64,000 nt of DNA from JBMOMT01 sp049324835 (GCA_049324835.1 JBMOMT010000024.1:1-64000), one strand, 5' to 3'; positions 26,347 to 34,936 are shown, counted from the first letter of the stretch. Program-made: numbers and translations. Notes: a model not told the origin generated them from the letters alone.

Positions 26347-28142
26347 AACTCACCGGTGGGCAGATCGTCGTCGAAACGCTGATCCGCGAGGGCGTGCCCT
26401 ACATCGTCGGCATCCCCGGTCACGGCACGCTGGGACTCTCGGACGCGCTCATCGATCAGGAAAAAATTCAGGTGCTTCAGGTGCGCCACGAACAGGCTGC
26501 CGTGCACCTGGCCGATGGTTATTACCGCGTCGCCGGATCGCCGCTGGCTGTGTTTACCTCCATCGGCCCGGGCGCGATGAACACCGTGGTCGGTGTGGCT
26601 TCCTGTTACGTGGACAGCATCCCGCTGTTGTTGCTCACCGGCAACAGCCACACCCACATGGCCGGACGCGGCGTGCTGCAAGAGATCGAACGGCGCTACG
26701 ACGCCGACAGCCTGGCGGTGTTCGAGCCGATCGCCAAGCGCGTCTGGCGGCCCGGCAGTGTCGAACGGCTGCCGCGCATCTTGCAGCGCGCTTTTGCCGA
26801 AATGCTCACCGGGCGGCGCGGTCCTGTCGTGGTCGATCTGCCCATGGACGTGCAGTGTGACGCCGCTGACGTGACGCTGTCCGATCCGCCAGGTTACCGG
26901 CCTGCCGGCCTGGTGCTGCCCGATCCGGCGCTGGTGGCGCGGGCGGGAGTATTGCTGGCCGAGGCGATGCGCCCGGTGATCCTGGCCGGGGGTGGGGTCA
27001 TGGCTGCTCGCGCCTGGGACGAGCTGCGGGCGCTGGCAGAAACGCTGAACGTGCCGGTGGTCACCACCATGATGGGCAAAGGGGCCTTGCCGGAAGATCA
27101 TCCACTGTGTGGTTTTCACGGCGGTTCCAAAGGCACAACCTGCGGCAATACCCTCACCCGCAACGCCGACGTGCTGCTGGCTGTCGGCGTGCGTTTCGCC
27201 GACGAGAGCACCTCTTCTTACCGCCACGGCGTGACCTATGCCATCCCCCCCACGCGCCTGATCCACCTCGACCTGGATGCCGGTGAGATCGGCAAGAATT
27301 ACCCGGTTGAGGTTGGCATCGTGGCCGACGCCCAAGCCGGCCTGGCCGCCCTGCTCCAGGCCGTCAAGATGTCGGGAATCTCTGGAACCCTCGAGGGTTC
27401 GCGGGCTGCCTATGTGTCTGAGGTTCAGCGGCTGCGGCAGGAATGGCTGGCCCAGGTGCGCGCGCTGGCGGCCTCGGATCACGAGCCGATCACGATCTCG
27501 CGCCTCATCGCCGAGCTGCGCGCTTTTTTGAAACGTGATGCCATCGTGGTCACCTCATCCGGCAACACCCAGGCACAGTGGTTCCAGGAGGCGATGGTGT
27601 TCCGGCCCGGAACCAATCTGACGACCGGCGGTTTCAGCACCATGGGCTGGACGGTGCCCGCTGCGCTGGGCGCTAAACTGGCCGCGCCGGATCGTCAGGT
27701 GTTGGGTTTGGTGGGCGATGGCGATTTTCTGATGACCGCCCAGGAGCTGGCGACGGCGGTACAATATGGCCTGCCGGTTGTTTATGTCGTTGCCAACAAC
27801 TCGGGCTGGATCGCCATTCGTGATCTGCAGGCCGCCGTCTATGGCCGGGATCGGGCCGTGGGCGCCGAATTCTCGAGAGGTGATGCGCCCATCTCGCCCG
27901 ATCTGACCATGCTGGCGCGGGCGTTTGGCTGTCACGCCGAGCGTATCGCTGCGCCAGACGAGGTGCAACCCGCGCTGGCGCGGGCGTTTGCATCCGGGCT
28001 GCCCGCCGTCGTCGAGGTGATCGTCGAGCGTAACTATCCACTCTCCGGCAGCCCGGCGGTGGGCTGGTGGGACGTGCCTGTGCCGGCGTATCTCACCGGG
28101 CAGCGGGCGCGTTATGAGCGGGAAAAGGCCGAGGAGCGCTGA
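26343..28142 (+). CDS. Thiamine-diphosphate enzyme, acetolactate-synthase-like
   Basis: 599 residues with the three-domain layout of the POX/AHAS group. The PYR domain has the catalytic Glu50 in VRHEQAAVHLADGYYR, then VFTSIGPGAMNTVVGV; the middle domain spans about 190-330; the PP domain carries the ThDP/Mg motif GDGDFLMTAQELATAV near residue 458 with the Asn in VVANNSG. The reaction could be acetolactate formation, 2-oxo acid decarboxylation or ring opening as in IolD. Coupling to a sugar symporter and a convergent Gfo/Idh/MocA oxidoreductase favours carbohydrate or cyclitol breakdown over branched-chain amino-acid synthesis. A perfect 16-bp palindrome lies inside the coding sequence. Confidence 0.82.
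   Translation: MKLTGGQIVVETLIREGVPYIVGIPGHGTLGLSDALIDQEKIQVLQVRHEQAAVHLADGYYRVAGSPLAVFTSIGPGAMNTVVGVASCYVDSIPLLLLTGNSHTHMAGRGVLQEIERRYDADSLAVFEPIAKRVWRPGSVERLPRILQRAFAEMLTGRRGPVVVDLPMDVQCDAADVTLSDPPGYRPAGLVLPDPALVARAGVLLAEAMRPVILAGGGVMAARAWDELRALAETLNVPVVTTMMGKGALPEDHPLCGFHGGSKGTTCGNTLTRNADVLLAVGVRFADESTSSYRHGVTYAIPPTRLIHLDLDAGEIGKNYPVEVGIVADAQAGLAALLQAVKMSGISGTLEGSRAAYVSEVQRLRQEWLAQVRALAASDHEPITISRLIAELRAFLKRDAIVVTSSGNTQAQWFQEAMVFRPGTNLTTGGFSTMGWTVPAALGAKLAAPDRQVLGLVGDGDFLMTAQELATAVQYGLPVVYVVANNSGWIAIRDLQAAVYGRDRAVGAEFSRGDAPISPDLTMLARAFGCHAERIAAPDEVQPALARAFASGLPAVVEVIVERNYPLSGSPAVGWWDVPVPAYLTGQRARYEREKAEER
27385..27400. repeat. Perfect 16-bp palindrome inside the TPP-enzyme gene
   Basis: GAACCCTCGAGGGTTC, in frame, encoding part of the linker SGTLEGSRAA between the middle and PP domains. 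Confidence 0.5.
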
Positions 28143-28143
28143 G

Positions 28144-29235
28144 TCATTTTACCTCGTCGGGTCTTACCTCGCGACCCTGGCGGGCCGAGAGATGAGCCGC
28201 CAGCGAGAACTGGAGCACAGCTTTGCCGGTGGGGCCATCGAGCATGGCTGTGCCGCCGTGGCGCAGGACGTCGATCAGGTGTTGGGTGCAGGCGATGAAA
28301 CTATCGTGCCACTCGAAACGCTCGACGGGAACGGTTGTGGTTTGGCCGTCGCGGAACAGCATCAGCGGCGGCAGGTCTAGCGTGCGGGCGGTGCAACGAT
28401 TGACCAGGAGGATGCCCCGATCACCAATGACTTCCAGCCGGTCGTCGTCGGCGTAATAGCGGCTATCCATCACCAGGTTGGGCGTGTGGGCAAAATCGAG
28501 CACGCCGTAGCGCCGCGGGCTCTTGAACTGGAACATGATGGTCGCCGGGGCGTCCACCTCGGCGATCTGCCGCGGCACGCCGCCGCCCACCGGGCTCTTG
28601 TCCATCCAGGCGTAGACGCGTTCCACCGGCCCCATCAGGTAGTGGGCCAGCGAAAAGAGGTGGTAGCCGTGATCGAAAATGAGCGGTCCACCGCCGCATT
28701 TGTTCTCGTCGATGCGCCATAACCAGGCGCTGAGCGGCACCTTCCATTCTGTCTGGCTTTTGCCGGTGCTCACGTGCAGCCGGATCATCTGGGGCTCGCC
28801 GATCTCACCGGCGTCGATCATGGCTTTGGCGCGCCGGTGCGGCTCGTAGAATACAAAGTTCTCGTACACCCGAAGCACCACCGCCGCGCCTTGCGCCGCG
28901 GCGATCATGCGGTCGGCTTCGGCCACGGTCAGCGCCATGGGCTTTTGCACCGAGACGTGTTTGCCCGCCTGGCAGGCGGCAAGCGTCATCTCGGCGTGCA
29001 GGTGATGCGGCACCAGCAGCTCCACCAGGTCGATGTTGGCATCGGCCAGGAGTTGCTGGTAGTCGGTGTAGACCTTTTCCACTCCCCAGGCGTTGGCCTG
29101 GTGCCGCGCCCGCGCCTTTTTGGCGTCGCACACCGCCACGATACGGGCATCCTGGCGTTCGCGATAACCCAGTTCGTGCAGGTCAGAAATGCGGCCACAC
29201 CCAACGATAGCGACGCGCAGTTCATCCATGGTCAT
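28144..29235 (-). CDS. Gfo/Idh/MocA-family oxidoreductase
   Basis: 363 residues. An N-terminal Rossmann fold with VAIVGCGRISDLH, the conserved VQKPMAL (the EKP motif, with Gln for Glu), then the alpha/beta domain with GGGPLIFDHGYHLFSLAHYL, whose Asp and His match the catalytic D-x-x-x-H. Such enzymes oxidise or reduce sugars and cyclitols with NAD(P). An ATG six bases further in gives an equally good start. It is convergent with the TPP-enzyme gene with almost no gap, and has its own promoter. Confidence 0.88.
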   Translation of the reverse strand: MTMDELRVAIVGCGRISDLHELGYRERQDARIVAVCDAKKARARHQANAWGVEKVYTDYQQLLADANIDLVELLVPHHLHAEMTLAACQAGKHVSVQKPMALTVAEADRMIAAAQGAAVVLRVYENFVFYEPHRRAKAMIDAGEIGEPQMIRLHVSTGKSQTEWKVPLSAWLWRIDENKCGGGPLIFDHGYHLFSLAHYLMGPVERVYAWMDKSPVGGGVPRQIAEVDAPATIMFQFKSPRRYGVLDFAHTPNLVMDSRYYADDDRLEVIGDRGILLVNRCTARTLDLPPLMLFRDGQTTTVPVERFEWHDSFIACTQHLIDVLRHGGTAMLDGPTGKAVLQFSLAAHLSARQGREVRPDEVK

Positions 29236-29297
29236 CTCCTCATCACGTGGGGCAGGTGTTCAAAAGCGCACTGCACCTGAGCAATCTGCTGGCTCTT

Positions 29298-29326
29298 ATT
29301 ATATCCCGTTTTGCGCCATTCACCAA
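29298..29326 (-). promoter_or_regulatory. Promoter of the Gfo/Idh/MocA gene
   Basis: On the minus strand TTGGTG, a 17-bp spacer, then TATAAT, 63 bp upstream of the start. Confidence 0.6.
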
Positions 29327-29336
29327 GCCCACGAGC

Positions 29337-29381
29337 CTGTAACTCTGCTGTAACTCCTCTGAAACCCACTCGTGGTAGAAT
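29337..29381 (+). promoter_or_regulatory. Pho-box-like direct repeats and -10 ahead of the PHA gene cluster
   Basis: Three seven-base units CTGTAAC, CTGTAAC and CTGAAAC (starting 29337, 29348, 29359) are spaced by four bases, an 11-bp period. They end 10 bp before TAGAAT (29376-29381, preceded by TGG), where a -35 would lie; no good -35 is present. This is the geometry of PhoB/PhoP-activated promoters. Confidence 0.5.
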
Positions 29382-29498
29382 ACGGCTATAGGCGAGGGGT
29401 CTCGTCAGTTTTTGTATCTCTATCGCTTCAACGCTGCCTCATTTTGCGCCCCATTCAGCCATTTGTCTTGTCCAACCCAATATCACAGGAGGATCGAC

Positions 29499-29762
29499 AT
29501 GCTGATGCCCGACGAGTTCTTGAAAAAGAACATGGAAATGTGGGAGCGGTTCACCTCGACGTACATGGACACCATGTTCAAGGCGGTCGAAAAGACCATG
29601 GAGCAATCCAAAGCGTTCAAGGATCGGGTAGACCGGGCCGTGGCCGACGCCATTTCTGGTCAGCTCGATGCAACCCTGACCGCGCTCAGGGCCATGCAGA
29701 CCCAGATCGAGGCGCTTTCCGAAAAAATGGACCGGCTGATGGAGAAAGAGGAGGTCGACTGA
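29499..29762 (+). CDS. Small phasin/PhaE-like coiled-coil protein 1
   Basis: 87 residues, almost all helix: an amphipathic first half (FLKKNMEMWERFTSTYMDTM) and a heptad-like C-terminal coiled coil (LRAMQTQIEALSEKMDRLM). No catalytic motif. Size, composition and position immediately before a PHA synthase suggest a phasin or a PhaE/PhaR-type synthase partner acting at the granule surface. AGGAGG precedes the ATG. The assignment rests mainly on context and helix pattern. Confidence 0.65.
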   Translation: MLMPDEFLKKNMEMWERFTSTYMDTMFKAVEKTMEQSKAFKDRVDRAVADAISGQLDATLTALRAMQTQIEALSEKMDRLMEKEEVD

Positions 29763-29768
29763 CGCCCC

Positions 29769-31409
29769 ATGCTCACCGATCTGATCACCTCTGCCTGGGA
29801 GCAGACCTTCAGGCTGATGAGCGGCTCGGCGGTCAGCATGTGGCGAACGCAGCGGGCCGGTCTGACGGCTGCCATGCGTAGTTTGGAGCTGATGTCCAAT
29901 GCCTACGCCCGGCTGTGGGGCGCGCTGCCGGCGGAAGTGGTTTCTGACGACAGCCGTTTTTCACACCAGACCTGGCGTGAGAACCTGGCCTTTGACATGG
30001 TCAGGCAGGTTTACCTCATCACCGCGCAGTGGATGACCGACGTGGCCGAAGGTCTGGAAGGGCTGAACCCCGATCTGGGCCAACGAGCGGTATTCTGGAC
30101 GAAACAACTCGCCGATGCTTTGAGTCCCACCAACTTTGCCGTGACCAACCCGGCGGTGTTGCAAGAGACCATACGCACCGGCGGCGCTAACCTCATGCGT
30201 GGCCTGCAAAACCTGCTGGACGATCTACAAGAGGGGCGCATCCGTATGGTGGCCCCGGATGCCTTTCAGGTGGGTCGAGACCTGGCCGTCACGCCGGGAA
30301 AAGTGGTCTATCGTAATGGCCTCATTGAACTGATCCAGTACTCTCCCACCACGAACCAGGTGCGCGCGGCGCCGGTGCTGGCCATCCCGCCGTGGATCAA
30401 CAAATATTACGTGATGGACATGCGGCCCGAAAACTCGATGTTCCGCCATCTGGTGGATTCCGGGTTGACGGTGTTCACCATCAGTTGGAAAAACCCCGAT
30501 GGCAACATGCGTGAGATGACCTGGGACGATTACATGGATCTGGGGCCGTTGGACGCCATGCGGGTCATCAGGGCCATCACCGGCGCCGACAGGGTGAACC
30601 TGATCGGCTATTGCCTGGGTGGGTTGATGCTCCAGACCACGCTGGCCTACCTGGCTGCGGTGGGTGACGAAACGGTCAACACGGCCACTTTTTTTGCCAC
30701 CCACCAGGATTTCACCGACGTAGGCGACATCGCCGTTTTCATGAGCCAGGCTGAGGCCTGGTTCCTGGATTGGCTGATGACGCTGAGCGGCGGTTATCTG
30801 GATGGGCGCAACATGGCGGCCACGTTCAACATGCTGCGGGCCAACGATCTGGTGTGGCATTACGTGATCAACAATTATTTGATGGGTGAACGGCCGCCTG
30901 CTTTTGATCTGCTCTACTGGAACAGCGATAGCACCCGCGCGCCGCACAAAGTGCACATGTTCCTGGTGCGCGAATTCTTTTTGGAAAACAGGCTCAAAGA
31001 ACCCAACGGCCTGCATCTCAAGGGGGTGGGCATCGATGTGGGACGCATCCGCACGCCCACCTACGCCGTGGCAGCCCAGGCGGATCACATCGTGCCCTGG
31101 AGAGGGGCTTTTCAGATCTGTCATCTGATGGGCGGCCCGGTGCGTTTTGTCCTGGCCGAGAGTGGCCACATTGCCGGTATCATCAACCCACCGGCGAGCG
31201 GCAAGCGCGGTTATTGGATCGATGAAAGCAATACCACCGATGCCGATGAATGGTTCGCTCGCGCAACCCATCACCGAGGTAGCTGGTGGGTCGATTGGCT
31301 TCCCTGGCTGGAGGCGCGCTCTGGCGCGTTGATCCCGCCGCCGCCAACCGGCAACGACGAATTTCCGCCCCTCCAGGACGCGCCGGGCCGTTACGTGTTG
31401 GAGAGATAG
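29769..31409 (+). CDS. phaC: Poly(hydroxyalkanoate) synthase, class I-like
   Basis: 546 residues, the class I size. It has an N-terminal region of about 150 residues, then the alpha/beta-hydrolase core: TVFTISWKNPDG, the lipase-like box GYCLGG with nucleophile Cys282, AAQADHIVPW (Asp) and LAESGHIAGIINPP (His). It polymerises (R)-3-hydroxyacyl-CoA into granules. It lies six bases after the first coiled-coil gene. A second, shorter synthase of another class is encoded just downstream. Confidence 0.93.
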   Translation: MLTDLITSAWEQTFRLMSGSAVSMWRTQRAGLTAAMRSLELMSNAYARLWGALPAEVVSDDSRFSHQTWRENLAFDMVRQVYLITAQWMTDVAEGLEGLNPDLGQRAVFWTKQLADALSPTNFAVTNPAVLQETIRTGGANLMRGLQNLLDDLQEGRIRMVAPDAFQVGRDLAVTPGKVVYRNGLIELIQYSPTTNQVRAAPVLAIPPWINKYYVMDMRPENSMFRHLVDSGLTVFTISWKNPDGNMREMTWDDYMDLGPLDAMRVIRAITGADRVNLIGYCLGGLMLQTTLAYLAAVGDETVNTATFFATHQDFTDVGDIAVFMSQAEAWFLDWLMTLSGGYLDGRNMAATFNMLRANDLVWHYVINNYLMGERPPAFDLLYWNSDSTRAPHKVHMFLVREFFLENRLKEPNGLHLKGVGIDVGRIRTPTYAVAAQADHIVPWRGAFQICHLMGGPVRFVLAESGHIAGIINPPASGKRGYWIDESNTTDADEWFARATHHRGSWWVDWLPWLEARSGALIPPPPTGNDEFPPLQDAPGRYVLER

Positions 31410-31439
31410 AGTTGGCAGATAGAAGCGGGGAGGTGGGTG

Positions 31440-31781
31440 ATGAGTGAGCCGCGGCCCGAAAAACCGGCAACCGATCCTTTTGGGCCGGTGATCCAGTTCT
31501 ACGATGCCTGGGTCAAATCCTGGTCCGACGTGATGAGCCAGACGGTTGCCAGCAAGAGTTTTGCCGAATCTATGGGGCAGCAGTTGGAAAGCACACTGGA
31601 TGCCATGACGCTGGTGCGCCGGCAGATGAGCGATCTGATGGAGCAATCGTTGCAACAAATGAGCCTGCCCACACGCAAGGATGTGCTCAACCTGGCGGAA
31701 CGTCTGACCAGCCTGGAGATGCGGTTGGACGATCTGGACGCCAAACTGGACGAGGTGTTGGACCTGCTGCGTAAGGCGTGA
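31440..31781 (+). CDS. Small phasin/PhaE-like coiled-coil protein 2
   Basis: 113 residues. An N-terminal amphipathic stretch with WVKSWSDVMSQ, then MSLPTRKDVLNLAERLTSLE and a C-terminal LDDLDAKLDEVLDLL coiled coil; the LPTRKDV-x3-LAERL pattern resembles the C-terminal helix of PhaE-type synthase subunits. It is not closely similar to the first coiled-coil protein, so each synthase seems to have its own partner. GGGGAGGTGGGTG is the ribosome site. Confidence 0.68.
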   Translation: MSEPRPEKPATDPFGPVIQFYDAWVKSWSDVMSQTVASKSFAESMGQQLESTLDAMTLVRRQMSDLMEQSLQQMSLPTRKDVLNLAERLTSLEMRLDDLDAKLDEVLDLLRKA

Positions 31782-31800
31782 TGCGTGACCCTCACGCATC
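31780..31800 (+). other. Perfect hairpin between the PhaE-like gene and the second synthase gene
   Basis: GATGCGTGA-CCC-TCACGCATC, a 9-bp stem that covers the upstream stop codon. Folding would leave the downstream GGGAGGTG site exposed. No T run follows. Confidence 0.5.
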
Positions 31801-31819
31801 ACGGTTCGGGAGGTGCACC

Positions 31820-32917
31820 GTGTCGCTGCCAACGTTTTCGACGGAAGGCTTGAAGGGTTTCACGCCCGAACAGATGGCGGCTGCGCAGGCGCGTTATGCC
31901 GGGGGGATCAAGGTCGTCATTGACTCGCTGACAGCGCCGGTGGGTCTGACGCCCAAAGAGATCGTCTGGACGCTCAACAAAAGCACGCTCTATCACTATC
32001 TGCCCACGAAACCGGCGGCAGAGCGGCAGCCTGTACCACTCTTGTTGGTTTACGCGCTCATCAACAAACCGTTCATCTTTGATCTGTCACCGGGCCGCAG
32101 TTTCGTGGCTTTTATGCTGGATCAGGGCTTTGACGTTTACCTGCTGGATTGGGGAACACCCGGCCCTGAGGACAAAAACACCACCTTTGACGATTACGTC
32201 ACCGAGTATCTGCATCGCGCGGTGCGTAAACTGTGCCGCATCACCGGCGCCGATCAGATCAGCGTATTGGGCTACTGCATCGGAGCGGTGCTCACTGTGG
32301 TCTATGCGGCTCTCTACCCCGATGCGCCGGTGCGTAATCTGGTGTTGCTCGCCGCGCCCCTCGATTTTTCGTCTCAGCCGGAAGGCTCGATGGCCATGTG
32401 GCTCCAGGAAGGCCGTCTGGATGTGGACAAACTGGTCAATTCGTTGGGCAACGTGCCCGGTGAATTGATCCGGTTCTGGGCCAAGATGCTCAAACCGATG
32501 GAAAATTTCGTTGGCGCCTACGTGAGTTTGTGGAAGCAGATGGGCGACGAGGCCGCGGTGCAAAGCTGGCAGGCCATCAACCGCTGGGTGGAGGATGTGA
32601 TCCCGTTTGCCGGGGCTGCTTTTCGCCAGTTCGTGAAGGACTATTTGCGTGGCAACGAGCTGATCCGGGGCGAACACGTCATCCAGGGCCGGCGTGTCGA
32701 TCTGGCCCGTATCCGGGCGGCGCTGCTGAACGTGGTGGCCCAGTACGATCACCTGGTCTCACAGGCGCAATCGGAGAGTATCATGGCCCTCGTCTCCAGC
32801 GAAGACAAAGAGCTCAAAGTCATTCCTTCGACCCACGTGGGCATTATGGCCAGCCGCCGCGCTCAGGACAAGCTGTGGCCAGAGGTGGCCAAATGGCTGG
32901 CGCCGCGCTCTCGCTGA
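31820..32917 (+). CDS. phaC: Poly(hydroxyalkanoate) synthase, class III-like PhaC
   Basis: 365 residues from a GTG start with GGGAGGTG upstream; an ATG at 31778 would place the start before a stable hairpin and add 14 residues. Size matches class III PhaC. Core motifs: VYALINKPFIFDLSPGRSF, VYLLDWGTPG, GYCIGA with nucleophile Cys153, AQYDHLVS (Asp) and STHVGIMAS (His). The second glycine of the box is Ala (GYCIGA). Class III synthases work with a PhaE subunit, here probably the preceding coiled-coil protein. Confidence 0.92.
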   Translation: MSLPTFSTEGLKGFTPEQMAAAQARYAGGIKVVIDSLTAPVGLTPKEIVWTLNKSTLYHYLPTKPAAERQPVPLLLVYALINKPFIFDLSPGRSFVAFMLDQGFDVYLLDWGTPGPEDKNTTFDDYVTEYLHRAVRKLCRITGADQISVLGYCIGAVLTVVYAALYPDAPVRNLVLLAAPLDFSSQPEGSMAMWLQEGRLDVDKLVNSLGNVPGELIRFWAKMLKPMENFVGAYVSLWKQMGDEAAVQSWQAINRWVEDVIPFAGAAFRQFVKDYLRGNELIRGEHVIQGRRVDLARIRAALLNVVAQYDHLVSQAQSESIMALVSSEDKELKVIPSTHVGIMASRRAQDKLWPEVAKWLAPRSR

Positions 32918-32936
32918 GATAGAGAGAGGAGATAGA

Positions 32937-34037
32937 ATGAATACACCTGCCAGAAACAAAGACCCCCTATCCCTGCCTCTATCGGCATCTCCAGCCCCCA
33001 TCTCTGTTGGCATCGTGAGCACCGGCATGTACCTGCCGGAGCGGGTGCTCACAGCGGAAGAAATCGCCGCCGAGAGTGGCTTGCCTTTATGGGTGGTGCG
33101 CGAAAAGCTGGGCATCGAGCAGAAACACATGGCCGCCCCCGACGACCATCCCAACGAGATGGCGGTCAAGGCGGCCCTGGACTGCCTGTCCAAAACCGAC
33201 ATCGACCCGAAAGAGATCGATGTGGTGCTGTGCACCACCGAAGAGTGGCGCGAGTATTTCCTCTGGACCACCGGCATCCACCTGGCCCACGAGATCGGCG
33301 CCACCAACGCCTGGGGCATCGACCTGCACATGCGCTGCTGCACCACCGTGGCCGCGCTCAAGATGGCCAAGGACATGATGCTCGCCGATCCCGACATCGA
33401 CACCGTGCTCATCGGCGGCGGCTATCGCATCGGCGATCTGATCAACCTGGCGAACCGGCGCACCTCGTTCCTGTTCAACATCGGCGCCGGGGCGGGGGCC
33501 ATGCTGCTGCGCCGGAACTGGCCGCGCAACCACGTGCTGGGCGCGCACATGATGACCGATGGCTCCATGAGCAAACACGTCATCGTGCCTGCCAGCGGCA
33601 CGGTGCAGTTCCCCACCGACGAGGCGCGGGCGCAGGGCCTGTTCTATTTCGACTTGGTGGAGCCGGAGGCAATGAAAGATCGGCTCAATGCCGTTTCTAT
33701 GGACAACTGGATGTTCTGCATCGACGAGGCGCTGCGCAAGAGCGGGCTGGAAGTGCAGGGCGCGCCCTACAGCCGCGACGACCTGGGTTTTCTCAACATG
33801 GTGCTCATCAAACCCTCCGGCTACCTCGATATGCTCCAGCGGCTGGGCCTGAGCGAAGAGCAGGGCGTCTATAACTCGGATGTCGGCCACATCGGCGAGC
33901 AAGACAGCATCATCAACATCGTCCGCGGGCTGGAGCAGGGCCGCCTCCACGACGGCGACCTGATGGCCGTGGTCGGCGCGGGCATCGGCTACGTGTGGGG
34001 CGCGGCCTGTGTACAGTGGGGAGAGAGTAAAGCGTAG
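32937..34037 (+). CDS. KASIII/FabH-like condensing enzyme 1 with altered active site
   Basis: 366 residues of the thiolase superfamily, KASIII branch: SVGIVSTGMYLPERVLTAEE at the start, the nucleophile region DLHMRCCTTVAALK (Cys134 aligned with FabH Cys112), SFLFNIGAGAGAMLL, and a C-terminal VVGAGIGYVWGAACVQW. The FabH PHQAN His is replaced (LIKPSGYLD) and the NTS Asn position reads GHIG, so the Cys-His-Asn triad is incomplete by eye. It could transfer acyl groups or condense without the usual decarboxylation. It lies 19 bp after the second synthase and opens a cluster of lipid genes. Confidence 0.82.
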   Translation: MNTPARNKDPLSLPLSASPAPISVGIVSTGMYLPERVLTAEEIAAESGLPLWVVREKLGIEQKHMAAPDDHPNEMAVKAALDCLSKTDIDPKEIDVVLCTTEEWREYFLWTTGIHLAHEIGATNAWGIDLHMRCCTTVAALKMAKDMMLADPDIDTVLIGGGYRIGDLINLANRRTSFLFNIGAGAGAMLLRRNWPRNHVLGAHMMTDGSMSKHVIVPASGTVQFPTDEARAQGLFYFDLVEPEAMKDRLNAVSMDNWMFCIDEALRKSGLEVQGAPYSRDDLGFLNMVLIKPSGYLDMLQRLGLSEEQGVYNSDVGHIGEQDSIINIVRGLEQGRLHDGDLMAVVGAGIGYVWGAACVQWGESKA

Positions 34038-34068
34038 GGCTGAATGTTTATTGCACAGTCCGTAGCAT

Positions 34069-34124
34069 AATACGCAATACGCAATACGCAACACGCAACA
34101 CGCAACACGCAATACGCAACACGT
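34069..34124. repeat. Seven-base tandem array (AATACGC/AACACGC)
   Basis: Eight consecutive units: three AATACGC, three AACACGC, one AATACGC, one AACACGT. It fills the spacer between the KASIII-like and reductase genes. The same heptad in inverse orientation occurs at 45076-45121. Confidence 0.85.
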
Positions 34125-34159
34125 AAACCGCAATAAAAACTGAAACGGGAGAAAAAACT

Positions 34160-34924
34160 ATGCGACTCAAAGACCAGGTGGCTCTCATCACCGGCGGAGC
34201 GGCCGGCATTGGCAAGGCCACAGCACAGCGTTTCCTGGAAGAAGGGGCGCGGGTGGTTCTTGGCGACGTTAACCAGGAGGCCGGCGAGGCGGCGCTGAAA
34301 GAGCTTGGCCCCAACGCCGTTTTTTATCGGGTGAATGTCACCGACCGCCAGGCGGTGCAGGACTGGGTGGACGATGTGGTGGAACGATTTGACCGCATCG
34401 ACGTGCTGGTCAACAACGCCGGCATCCTGCGCGATAACCAACTGGTCAAGGTCAAAGACGGCGAGTTGACAGCCCAAATGCCGGAGGCCGATTTCGACCT
34501 GGTCATCGCCGTCAACCTCAAGGGCGTGTTCAACTGCACCCAGGCCGTGGCGCCGGTCATGATCCGCCAGGGCAGCGGCGTCATCCTCAACGCTACCTCG
34601 GTGGTGGGCATCGACGGCAATTTCGGCCAGACCAATTACGTGGCCACCAAGGCCGGCGTCATCGGCATGACCAAAGTGTGGGCCAGAGAGTTGGGCCGTT
34701 ATGGCATCCGGGTCAACGCCGTGGCCCCTGGCTTTACCGCCACCGAAATCGTCAAGACCATGCCGACCAGGATTCTGGAGGGCATGAAAGCCCGCACTCC
34801 ACTGGGCCGCATGGGCGATCCGCGCGACATTGCCAACGCCTATCTCTTTTTGGCCTCAGACGAGGCCGCCTTTATCACCGGCGTCACGCTGCGTATCGAT
34901 GGGGGCATCGTCGTTGGCACGTAG
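34160..34924 (+). CDS. SDR-family 3-oxoacyl reductase (FabG/PhaB-like)
   Basis: 254 residues, classical SDR. Cofactor motif ITGGAAGIGKATA at 11-23, NNAG, catalytic Ser in LNATSVVG and Tyr-x-x-x-Lys in TNYVATKAG, and the C-terminal FITGVTLRIDGG. It reduces 3-oxoacyl-CoA or -ACP to the (R)-3-hydroxy form with NADPH. In this context it could supply PHA synthase precursors. GGGAGAAAA precedes the ATG, after the heptad array. Confidence 0.88.
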   Translation: MRLKDQVALITGGAAGIGKATAQRFLEEGARVVLGDVNQEAGEAALKELGPNAVFYRVNVTDRQAVQDWVDDVVERFDRIDVLVNNAGILRDNQLVKVKDGELTAQMPEADFDLVIAVNLKGVFNCTQAVAPVMIRQGSGVILNATSVVGIDGNFGQTNYVATKAGVIGMTKVWARELGRYGIRVNAVAPGFTATEIVKTMPTRILEGMKARTPLGRMGDPRDIANAYLFLASDEAAFITGVTLRIDGGIVVGT

Positions 34925-34936
34925 GAGGAGGGAACC

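Noticed and set aside
34069..34124. Possible CRISPR-like array
   Set aside because: The units are seven bases in direct tandem without spacers, and no cas gene is present.
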